DNA of 8,824 nt, from positions 1 through 8,824 of the forward strand of contig CAMUNZ010000044.1 in assembly GCA_947090385.1 (NCBI GenBank), given 5' to 3'. Position numbers and translations under genes: made by a program. Source of the stretch: an uncultured Campylobacter sp. GTDB lineage: Bacteria > Campylobacterota > Campylobacteria > Campylobacterales > Campylobacteraceae. The notes under the pieces are model-generated. The model ran no database searches and was not told the DNA's origin. It saw only the letters and a list, made by a program, of their open reading frames with translations. This document shows positions 1 to 5,410 of this stretch, piece after piece. The stretch's first letter is position 1, and each line of letters opens with the position of its first letter.

Positions 1-29
1 TGATTTTATTTAAATACTACATTAATTAT

Positions 30-37
30 TAAATTAT
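30..37. repeat. 8-bp target site duplication, left copy
   Basis: TAAATTAT lies directly outside the left terminal inverted repeat and is identical to positions 3039-3046 outside the right repeat. An 8-bp duplication is the length known for IS1595-family transposition. An exact match in both sequence and position makes it very likely that 38-3038 moved in as one unit. Positions 1-29 to its left are AT-rich flank with no recognisable gene. Confidence 0.93.
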
Positions 38-64
38 GACTCTGTTGTAATAAAGCGTTGATTT
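38..64. repeat. Left terminal inverted repeat of the transposon
   Basis: Read inward from 38, the sequence starts GACTCTGTTGTAAT. The right end, read inward from 3038, starts GGCTCTGTTGTAAT. By eye the two ends agree at 13 of the first 14 bases and 21 of the first 27. The mismatch at base 2 (A here, G at the right) makes this the more divergent end. Confidence 0.9.
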
Positions 65-71
65 ATTGACA

Positions 72-98
72 AATAAAAAAGTGCCAAAATCGCACTTT
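72..98 (-). terminator. Rho-independent terminator of the transposon operon
   Basis: AAAGTGC (78-84) and GCACTTT (92-98) form a perfect 7-bp stem with a 7-base loop. On the minus strand the stem is followed by TTTTTTATTT (rc of 71-80). It lies about 20 bp past the endonuclease stop codon and about 40 bp inside the left end. Transcripts of the passenger genes should therefore stop before leaving the element. Confidence 0.85.
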
Positions 99-118
99 AA
101 TTTAATAAAATATGCTTT

Positions 119-742
119 TCATTCGCTATCAAAAATCTTATTATTTACTAGCATTTCCTTTAGTATAAAAGGGTAACCGTTTGCCTTTTTATCCCAACTT
201 TCAATATATGTTTTTAAAATATATCGTATAGCTTCAATTTCGCTACGACTACTAAAATCACGATTTTGCGACCAATCGTATTGAAATGGTAAATTATTGC
301 CATTTGAAGTTAGCGTTTTTATACGCTTTAACGAAGTCCAAAAACAATCACTCGTGTCATTTTTATTAACTACTAAAAAATAATAATCGTAACCTATTTT
401 TAGTTCATTAGCTAATATTTGATGAAATTTTTCCCAGTGTATAGGTAAATTTTCAATACCACAAAGTGCATACCCCATACCAAGTTTAGAGCTACAATTA
501 TCAGCTGAGTTATTTGATAAATCCGATATCTTCACATTTACAAAAAGTTTGTTCTGCAATGGTATTACAAAATCATACCAACACCTTGCTTGTGGTATAT
601 TTATATCAAATTTAGTGGATAATTTATCCAAAACAATATTTTCATTTGTAGCAGAATTTATTCTACCGTCATTATTGTCATTTATTAATATTACTGGATT
701 TTCTTGTAAAAATTCAACCATATCTTGTAAATATCTTATCAT
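119..742 (-). CDS. Putative type II restriction endonuclease (passenger gene)
   Basis: The product is a 207-residue soluble protein with no signal peptide or membrane segment. It is called a restriction endonuclease for two reasons: it directly follows a DNA methyltransferase in the same operon, and it has a PD-(D/E)XK-like core. In that core a Glu lies in an N-terminal helix (E34), Asp57 follows a hydrophobic run (WYDFVI), and a strand carries N69-V-K71. Asn would replace the usual acidic residue of the (D/E)XK pair, as in some variant nucleases. The segment with YYFLVVNKN (120-128) and TLTSNGNNLPFQ (143-154) reminds me of small type II enzymes in Helicobacter and relatives, but I cannot name the family or the recognition site. 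The start at 742 is favoured by AAAGGAAG (752-759 on the complement) with 9 bases of spacing; Met8 (721) is the alternative. The frame overlaps the upstream methyltransferase fragment by 29 bp, which suggests translational coupling. The fold and activity are inferred. Confidence 0.7.
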   Translation of the reverse strand: MIRYLQDMVEFLQENPVILINDNNDGRINSATNENIVLDKLSTKFDINIPQARCWYDFVIPLQNKLFVNVKISDLSNNSADNCSSKLGMGYALCGIENLPIHWEKFHQILANELKIGYDYYFLVVNKNDTSDCFWTSLKRIKTLTSNGNNLPFQYDWSQNRDFSSRSEIEAIRYILKTYIESWDKKANGYPFILKEMLVNNKIFDSE

Positions 743-1091
743 CTATCATCGCTTCCTTTAATGATTTTTGAGCAAAAATATATCTACCACCAGTCACAAA
801 GCCCATTTGTTCCCAATCTAGCGAATTTAATTGCTCTACTGCTTTTTCCAAATTTAATGGTACTTTTGGGAATAATGCTAAAACAGAGCCGTCCCATTTT
901 TTACAATCACTTACAAAAAACGGATTTTTATTGCGAGTTTTGCAATTTACATAAATTCTAGCCTCATTTTCTCTAAAATTTACAGCTCTACCACAGCCCC
1001 ACCAATTATTTTCATTGAAATTTTTAATCTTGCGATTTATCAAAATATCTTTAAAATTTTCAAGCTCTTTATCATATCTTTCATAAATCAT
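714..1091 (-). CDS. C-terminal part of the N6-adenine DNA methyltransferase (target recognition region), in a separate frame
   Basis: This 125-residue frame has no catalytic methyltransferase motif of its own. It reads as the natural continuation of the frame ending at 1088. It contains NWWGCGRAVNFRENEARIYV (28-47), then NCKTRNKNPFFVSDCKKWDG, then a GFVTGGRYIFAQKSL stretch near the end, the kind of region that forms the target recognition domain in gamma-class enzymes. Its ATG overlaps the upstream stop as ATGA, and no good Shine-Dalgarno sequence precedes it. It would be made only by re-initiation after the upstream stop or by a -1 slip on the A5 run at 1093-1097. It is either one half of a split but working enzyme, or the tail of a gene broken by loss of one A. 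One added A would give a single 401-residue protein. Confidence 0.75.
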   Translation of the reverse strand: MIYERYDKELENFKDILINRKIKNFNENNWWGCGRAVNFRENEARIYVNCKTRNKNPFFVSDCKKWDGSVLALFPKVPLNLEKAVEQLNSLDWEQMGFVTGGRYIFAQKSLKEAMIDDKIFTRYG

Positions 1092-1099
1092 CTTTTTAG
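1088..1099 (-). other. ATGA stop/start overlap beside an A5 run (methyltransferase frame junction)
   Basis: On the minus strand the sequence reads CTAAAAAGATGA. The upstream frame reads CTA AAA AGA TGA (stop) and the downstream frame starts at the ATG overlapping that stop. A sixth A would read CTA AAA AAG ATG and join both frames as one protein. The site could be a fixed frameshift, a short slippage-prone run, or a coupled re-initiation site. The sequence alone does not decide between these. Confidence 0.8.
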
Positions 1100-1918
1100 C
1101 TTGCCAGTTTTAGCAGTCTGCGAACAAACAAACTCATCGCCATTTTCGTTGACAAACAGCTCATCTTTACCGCTGACAGCACCTACTTTAATATCAAAAA
1201 AATCGCCCAAAGAACGCACATTTAAAGTATCACTAAAACAGATTATTCCGTCATTTATAAGTAGAAATTTCTCACCATTAAAAGTCTTTGTTTTGTATGA
1301 AAAATTTCCTTTTTCATATCTAAAAATACAAACATTAGGACAAGCTTCGCTAAATAATCTCTCATCACCATAATCATAAAAATGCGTGATAGTTCCATAT
1401 TTTAAAAGCAGATTATTTGTGTATTTTGCCGAAGTAAGCTTTATAAAATCTCGTGGCACGATAAAAATAAGTTCTCCATTGTCTTTTAAATGATGAAAGC
1501 ATTTTTCTATAAAATAAATGTATAAATTTGCTTCAACTTTAATGTCGGTTTTATGAGTAATAGTTAGAAATTTATTATCCACATAGGGCGGATTGCCGAT
1601 AATTGTGTCAAATTTTTCACTTTGTGGATAATTAAAAAAATCAATATTTAAAACTCTTTTATCTTTAACTAGACTTTTATCAATCTCAATAAAAACCGCA
1701 TTTTCATTAAGACATTTTTTAAAAGCCAAATCACCACAACTAGGCTCTAAAATTCTGCCATTTTTATTTTTTATCAAAGAAATACACTTATCAACTAAAA
1801 TTTTAGGGCTAAAAAATTGCCCCAAATTACGATTTAGTCCTAAATTTGTATATTGACTTTTTGCATTGTGTGTATCAAAATTGTAATTTCCTATGGTATT
1901 TGAAGCTTTACTTATCAT
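1088..1918 (-). CDS. N6-adenine DNA methyltransferase, gamma class, N-terminal catalytic part
   Basis: This is the modification enzyme of the passenger cassette. It would transfer a methyl group from S-adenosylmethionine to the N6 of adenine in the target site, protecting DNA from the partner nuclease. Motifs appear in gamma-class order: X-like GQFFSPKIL (33-41), motif I ILEPSCGDLAF (56-66), an acidic IEID (77-80), the catalytic NPPY (109-112) and a GELIFIVP strand (148-155). The target recognition part follows at the C-terminal side. The frame stops after TGKLKR at residue 276, short of the roughly 400 residues usual for small gamma-class enzymes, and the missing part is in the next frame (714-1091). 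The start at 1918 has an AAGGG ribosome site about 6 bases upstream. The gene begins 15 bp after the transposase stop, so it is very probably co-transcribed with it. The recognition sequence cannot be deduced. Confidence 0.85.
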   Translation of the reverse strand: MISKASNTIGNYNFDTHNAKSQYTNLGLNRNLGQFFSPKILVDKCISLIKNKNGRILEPSCGDLAFKKCLNENAVFIEIDKSLVKDKRVLNIDFFNYPQSEKFDTIIGNPPYVDNKFLTITHKTDIKVEANLYIYFIEKCFHHLKDNGELIFIVPRDFIKLTSAKYTNNLLLKYGTITHFYDYGDERLFSEACPNVCIFRYEKGNFSYKTKTFNGEKFLLINDGIICFSDTLNVRSLGDFFDIKVGAVSGKDELFVNENGDEFVCSQTAKTGKLKR

Positions 1919-1933
1919 TTTAACCCTTGTTTT

Positions 1934-2956
1934 CTATGCCACCAACAACGGCACAGCAGGTCTATCTACTATATTCACACTCTTTATTAAACAATTAGTT
2001 TCAAGTATATGCTTAAATAAAATTTGTTCTTTTTCCAAACTTCTTTCCTTTGCAAAATTTACAAAATTATGATAGACAAGATAGTTGTTAAGATGCTTTG
2101 TAGATACTCCTTTGAAATTATACACTAGCATTGATTTAAGACAGCTATGATAATTATTTACTACTTGGATATTAAAACTTCCATTAGAGTGTTTATTGTG
2201 TGGTATTCTTATGTGATTTAAACTCATTTCGTTTGATAGTTTTAAATAACTTCTAAGACTATCAGTTACAAATAGACTCTCTTTTTCTACTTTGCCAAAG
2301 ATAACGCTATTTAAAGCTTTTACATTTGTCTTACCAAGATTTGTTATTTTGGCTACCGATTTGCCATTTAGATTAACAACACAAGGTATGCAAACTAATT
2401 CTTTTGATAAACCACGCTTCGTGTTTGCCGTGCCACGATGTTTTGCCGAGCGTGGAAAGTTAAAATCCTTGTGATGACCTTTGTATGAGATAGGCACAAA
2501 TGTTTCATCAGCTTCAACAATGCCGTTAAGTTTTACGCTCTCTTGCATTTCTTGTAAGATATCTAAAATCTTATGTCGCCAGTTAAAAGCTGTATGAGTG
2601 TTTATGTTGCAAATTTTAGCAGTTTTTCTAATTGAATATTTTTCAATTAAGCAATGGATAAATAATTTCCAAGTTGTCATATTTTTTTTAGTGGCAAATA
2701 ATATTGTGTTATTGCTAGTTGTAAATGTTTTACAACAATTCTTACAAATAAATCTTTGAGAATTGCCATTTTTACCATTTTTGATAAAATGAGCCGATTT
2801 ACAATGCGGACACTCTTTTATATTTTTTGTAAAAGTAAAATTTTGCTCTGATTTTTCTTTTGATTTGATAGATTTTAGAAATGATTTTTTATCGTCATCG
2901 CTAAGTATGCTAAAAAGTTGTTTTGCGATTTCAAGCTCTGCTTTAGAAGTTACCAT
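1934..2956 (-). CDS. IS1595-family (ISXO2-like) transposase
   Basis: This 340-residue transposase would cut and join the ends of the element. An N-terminal zinc ribbon is visible as CPHC (49-52) and CKNCC (71-75). A helix-turn-helix-like stretch follows (about 103-130, EKYSIRKTAKICNINTHTAF). The DDE-type catalytic core then shows D150 in VEADETF, D232 in FVTDSLRSY, N267/N268 in VVNNYH with H270, and K274 in SCLK, matching the DD(E/N)K pattern of this family. The conserved GVSTKHLNNYLVYHNF tail is at 283-298. Length and architecture are complete and I see no internal stop. The start at 2956 is supported by AAAGGCGG a few bases upstream. It is the first gene of the element's operon, so its promoter probably also drives the restriction-modification genes. 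Confidence 0.93.
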   Translation of the reverse strand: MVTSKAELEIAKQLFSILSDDDKKSFLKSIKSKEKSEQNFTFTKNIKECPHCKSAHFIKNGKNGNSQRFICKNCCKTFTTSNNTILFATKKNMTTWKLFIHCLIEKYSIRKTAKICNINTHTAFNWRHKILDILQEMQESVKLNGIVEADETFVPISYKGHHKDFNFPRSAKHRGTANTKRGLSKELVCIPCVVNLNGKSVAKITNLGKTNVKALNSVIFGKVEKESLFVTDSLRSYLKLSNEMSLNHIRIPHNKHSNGSFNIQVVNNYHSCLKSMLVYNFKGVSTKHLNNYLVYHNFVNFAKERSLEKEQILFKHILETNCLIKSVNIVDRPAVPLLVA

Positions 2957-2980
2957 TTTACCGCCTTTATTGCTATTTTT

Positions 2981-2986
2981 AATATA
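2981..2986 (-). promoter_or_regulatory. Probable -10 box for the transposase and restriction-modification operon
   Basis: TATATT on the minus strand lies 24 bases upstream of the transposase ATG, inside the element's right end. No matching -35 is evident, which is normal for sigma-70 promoters in Campylobacter, where a T/A-rich upstream region takes its place. It is the only good candidate between the right repeat and the transposase. Confidence 0.5.
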
Positions 2987-3011
2987 GATATTTTGGCAAA
3001 ATAAAGCTTAA

Positions 3012-3038
3012 AATTCAATATTTAATTACAACAGAGCC
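3012..3038. repeat. Right terminal inverted repeat of the transposon
   Basis: Read inward on the minus strand from 3038 it begins GGCTCTGTTGTAATTAAATA and pairs with the left end (38-64) at about 21 of 27 positions. It ends exactly where the direct repeat TAAATTAT begins. The transposase gene reads away from this end. Confidence 0.9.
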
Positions 3039-3046
3039 TAAATTAT
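3039..3046. repeat. 8-bp target site duplication, right copy
   Basis: TAAATTAT is identical to 30-37. Removing 38-3046 would restore a continuous AT-rich sequence in which the upstream flank leads straight into the -10 box and ribosome site of the type I pseudogene. Confidence 0.93.
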
Positions 3047-3051
3047 ATAAT
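3046..3051 (+). promoter_or_regulatory. Relic -10 box of the type I pseudogene, abutting the transposon
   Basis: TATAAT begins at the last base of the right target duplication and lies 27 bases upstream of the pseudogene ATG at 3079; an AAGGAA ribosome site sits at 3068-3073. The insertion replaced everything upstream of the -10 box with the transposon end, so the native upstream promoter region is now about 3 kb away. Confidence 0.5.
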
Positions 3052-3078
3052 TTTACTATAACAAAAAAAGGAAATAAT

Positions 3079-3477
3079 ATGGGTAAAATCATTTCAAAAA
3101 TCGTATCAGATTCTAGCTATAAAATCGAGCAGTTCAATCAAACCGAAATAGACAATGTAGAAAAATAAAGAAATTTATTATATAAAATGTCAAATAAGAG
3201 ATAAAGATATCAAACTTACAGATGAAGAACTTGTTCGCCAACTTTATATCAATAAGCTTATAAACACTTATAAATATCCAAAAGAAAAAATGGAATTTAG
3301 AGTATAGCGTTTCATTTGGTAGAGAAAAGAAAAGAGCAGACATTGTCATTTTTGATAAAATCGCAACAATAAGTCCATATATTATCGTATAAACTTAAAA
3401 AACCAAAATTAAAAGACAGAAAAGAGCAGTTAAAAAGCTATTGCAACGCAACAGGAGCGCCGAACAAAAATTTTTAA
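3079..3477 (+). pseudogene. Type I restriction-modification protein, N-terminal fragment (HSDR_N-like domain), frameshifted
   Basis: The gene opens with a good ribosome site and MGKIISKIVSDSSYKIEQFN, but stops at 3166-3168. The same protein continues in the other two frames: KDIKLTDEELVRQLYINKLI up to the stop at 3305-3307, then YSVSFGREKKRADIVIFDK up to 3390-3392, then back in the first frame with LKKPKLKDRKEQLKSYCNAT up to TAA at 3475-3477. Each break is explained by one extra base (near 3166, 3299 and 3390). The order matches the N-terminal PD-(D/E)XK-like domain of type I HsdR/HsdM-type proteins: the RADIVIFD aspartate, then the usual VELKKPK strand. At the third break the expected Glu codon reads as AAA even after frame repair. 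Only about 130 residues remain and the rest of the gene is absent. This is a decayed, non-functional remnant. Confidence 0.85.
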
Positions 3478-3561
3478 TAAGGTTAAAATTTAAAACATAA
3501 ATTGCTAAATATTTGTGTCTGTTTATTTGCATGAAAATTTAATTTTTAAACAAATTTTGCT

Positions 3562-3567
3562 TATAAT
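3562..3567 (+). promoter_or_regulatory. Promoter (-10 box) of the panB-ruvB-purL operon
   Basis: A perfect TATAAT, preceded by TTTTGCT and a T/A-rich tract, lies 29 bases upstream of the panB ATG. There is no -35 hexamer, as is usual in Campylobacter. Its spacing fits a short leader ending in the AAGGGAG ribosome site (3585-3591). The region between the pseudogene and this site (3478-3560) holds nothing else I can support. Confidence 0.75.
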
Positions 3568-3596
3568 GCAAATTCTTTAATTATAAGGGAGAAAAT

Positions 3597-4394
3597 ATGG
3601 ATAAAAAAATTTCTATAAGCGATATTTTGTCTATGAAAAATAAAAAAAAGATAGTTATGATAACCGCTTACGATGCTTTATTTACAAAAATTTTTGATGA
3701 ATTTGTCGATATGATTTTGGTTGGTGATAGTTTAAATATGAGTTTTGGTGGCAAAAATGATACTTTAAGTCTTAGTTTAGACGATATGATTTATCACACA
3801 AAAATAGTTAAAAATTCTGCAAAAAAGGCGCTTGTTGTTGCTGATATGCCTTTTGGTTATACAAATAATATTAATGAAGCTGTGCAAAATTGCGTCAGAA
3901 TTTATAAAGAAACTGGAGCCGATGCGATAAAAATCGAATGCGACGCAAACGATGTAAAATTGATAGAAAAATTAAGTAGCATAGGCATAGCTACAATCGC
4001 GCATATAGGGCTTAGACCGCAACAAGTAAGATTTGAAGGCGGTTATAAAGTAAAAGGAAAAAATGAAAACGATGAAGAAAAGCTTTTAAATGATGCGAAA
4101 ATTTTAAGCGAAGTAGGCGCTTTTTGCGTTTTGATAGAAGGAACAATAAGCGAAATTTCTACAAAAATTACAAAAAATATAAACGTGCCGACAATTGGCA
4201 TAGGTTGTGGAAATGGCACAGATGGACAAGTTTTAGTTTGGAGCGATATGCTTGGATTTTTCGATGAATTTAAGCCAAAATTTGTAAAAAGATATTTAAA
4301 CGGAGCAGAACTTGTAAGAAAAGCCGTGAAAGATTATGCTGATGAGGTTAGAAGTTGTGAATTTCCATCTGCTGAATTTGAGTATAAAAAATAA
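3597..4394 (+). CDS. panB: 3-methyl-2-oxobutanoate hydroxymethyltransferase (ketopantoate hydroxymethyltransferase)
   Basis: PanB makes 2-dehydropantoate from 3-methyl-2-oxobutanoate and 5,10-methylenetetrahydrofolate, the first committed step of pantothenate and coenzyme A synthesis in the cytoplasm. The 265-residue length is typical. The metal-binding residues known from E. coli PanB are seen at matching positions: D44 in LVGDSL, D83 in VADMPFGY and E114 in IKIE. The proposed catalytic Glu is E181 in LIEGT. HIGLRPQ (136-142) and the GGYKVKG loop (148-154) are also family signatures. The start has an AAGGGAG site at good spacing after a TATAAT promoter. It is the first gene of the operon and its stop overlaps the ruvB start (TAATG). 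panC and panD are not in this window, so the pathway genes are not all clustered here. Confidence 0.96.
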   Translation: MDKKISISDILSMKNKKKIVMITAYDALFTKIFDEFVDMILVGDSLNMSFGGKNDTLSLSLDDMIYHTKIVKNSAKKALVVADMPFGYTNNINEAVQNCVRIYKETGADAIKIECDANDVKLIEKLSSIGIATIAHIGLRPQQVRFEGGYKVKGKNENDEEKLLNDAKILSEVGAFCVLIEGTISEISTKITKNINVPTIGIGCGNGTDGQVLVWSDMLGFFDEFKPKFVKRYLNGAELVRKAVKDYADEVRSCEFPSAEFEYKK

Positions 4395-5410
4395 TGGAAA
4401 GATTAGTTCAAATAGAAAAATTCGAGCCTGAAATTCAAATCGAAACGACTTTGCGCCCGCAAAATTTCGATGATTATATCGGGCAAGAAAAAATAAAACA
4501 AAATTTAAAAATTTTTATAGAAGCTGCTAAAAAAAGAGGTGATTTTTTAGATCATGTTCTTTTTTACGGTCCACCAGGGCTTGGCAAAACTACATTGGCG
4601 CATATAATTGCTTTTATGATGAATGCAAATATCAAAACTACAGCGGCACCAATGATAGAAAAATCTGGCGATTTAGCAGCAATTTTGACAAATTTGCAAG
4701 AAGGAGATGTGCTTTTTATAGATGAAATTCATAGACTTTCTCCGGCAATTGAAGAAGTTTTGTATTCTGCGATGGAAGATTTTCGTTTAGATATCATAAT
4801 CGGTAGCGGTCCAGCTGCACAAACTATAAAAATTGATATTCCAAAATTTACTTTAATTGGCGCTACAACTCGCGTGGGAATGATATCAGCGCCTTTAAGG
4901 GATCGTTTTGGTGTGCATTTTCGTTTAGAGTTTTATTCTGTCGATGAACTTGCAAAAATAATCCAAAAAGCCTCTTTAAAACTTGGTAAAGTTTGCGAAA
5001 TCGATGCTTGTAAAGAGATTGCAAAAAGAAGCAGAGCCACGCCACGAATTTCGCTTAGACTTTTAAAAAGGATAAGAGATTTTGCTGATGTAAATAATGA
5101 AAAAAATATTACTAAAAATCGCGCAAAACAGGCTTTAAATTCTCTTGGCGTTGATGAAAGAGGATTTGATGAACTTGACAAAAAATATTTAAATATCTTA
5201 TTTGAATCAAAAAATCGCCCACTTGGACTTAATTCTATAGCTGCTGCTTTAAGCGAAGATGAAGGGACGATCGAAGACGTTGTCGAGCCGTATTTGCTAG
5301 CAAATGGATATATTCAAAGAACTGCAAAAGGCAGAATTGCTAGTTTTAAAAGTTACGAAGAATTTGGTATAAAAAATATAGAAAATGAGAAAGGACTTTT
5401 TGATGAATAA
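4394..5410 (+). CDS. ruvB: Holliday junction branch migration DNA helicase RuvB
   Basis: RuvB is the AAA+ motor that, with RuvA, drives Holliday junction branch migration during recombination and fork repair. Family landmarks are in order in the 338 residues: Walker A GPPGLGKT (59-66), Walker B LFIDEIHR (107-114), sensor 1 GATTR (156-160), the arginine finger region APLRDRFG (166-173), sensor 2 ATPR (215-218), and the C-terminal winged helix with GLNSIAAALSED (278-289) and a VEPYLLANGYIQRTAKGR stretch (297-314). The ATG shares one base with the panB stop, so translation is probably coupled. ruvA and ruvC are not adjacent. I see no defect. Confidence 0.98.
   Translation: MERLVQIEKFEPEIQIETTLRPQNFDDYIGQEKIKQNLKIFIEAAKKRGDFLDHVLFYGPPGLGKTTLAHIIAFMMNANIKTTAAPMIEKSGDLAAILTNLQEGDVLFIDEIHRLSPAIEEVLYSAMEDFRLDIIIGSGPAAQTIKIDIPKFTLIGATTRVGMISAPLRDRFGVHFRLEFYSVDELAKIIQKASLKLGKVCEIDACKEIAKRSRATPRISLRLLKRIRDFADVNNEKNITKNRAKQALNSLGVDERGFDELDKKYLNILFESKNRPLGLNSIAAALSEDEGTIEDVVEPYLLANGYIQRTAKGRIASFKSYEEFGIKNIENEKGLFDE
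5390..5395 (+). promoter_or_regulatory. Ribosome binding site deciding the start of the AI-2E-family gene
   Basis: AAAGGA lies inside the end of ruvB, 7 bases before the ATG at 5403. A possible earlier ATG in frame at 5385 has no purine-rich site upstream and would lengthen the overlap with ruvB, so 5403 is preferred. Confidence 0.7.

Larger units (their letters stand above)
38..3038 (-). mobile_element. IS1595-family transposon carrying a type II-like restriction-modification cassette
   Basis: This 3001-bp element is bounded by imperfect inverted repeats and flanked by a perfect 8-bp duplication (TAAATTAT). It holds four minus-strand reading frames in the order transposase, methyltransferase N-part, methyltransferase C-part, restriction endonuclease, then a Rho-independent terminator just inside the left end. 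A plain IS1595-family insertion sequence is usually about 0.7-1.2 kb. Here the extra 1.9 kb lies between the transposase stop codon and the left repeat, so the restriction-modification genes are passengers. Passenger genes have been reported in some IS1595-family members (family knowledge, from memory). The clean ends and intact transposase suggest recent insertion and possible mobility. The split methyltransferase frame is the only visible damage. Confidence 0.9.

Noticed and set aside
549..961. Plus-strand frames of 60-70 codons across the restriction-modification genes
   Set aside because: They run opposite to convincing protein-coding frames, lack family motifs and have no good ribosome site, so they are antisense shadows.
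1093..1097. The A5 run as a proven phase-variable tract
   Set aside because: Phase-variable tracts in Campylobacter are usually poly-G of eight or more bases. Five As are too few to claim switching from sequence alone, so it is reported only as a frame-junction question.
1934..3038. The transposase alone as an ordinary short insertion sequence next to an independent restriction-modification locus
   Set aside because: I saw no inverted repeat matching GGCTCTGTTGTAA near 1919-1934, and the methyltransferase starts only 15 bp past the transposase stop. The matching end and the identical 8-bp duplication are at 30-50.
3134..3349. Minus-strand frame of 71 codons within the pseudogene
   Set aside because: It is a hydrophobic, Phe-rich product of reading the complement of an AT-rich gene. 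The plus strand across the same bases gives a clear type I restriction sequence in broken frames.
3534..3558. AT-only inverted repeat AAAATTT...AAATTTT upstream of the panB promoter
   Set aside because: Such palindromes are expected by chance in this AT-rich sequence. The stem would be weak and no T-run follows, so it is not called a terminator or operator.
5385..5402. Earlier ATG (5385) as the start of the AI-2E-family gene
   Set aside because: It has no Shine-Dalgarno sequence, whereas the ATG at 5403 has AAAGGA 7 bases upstream.
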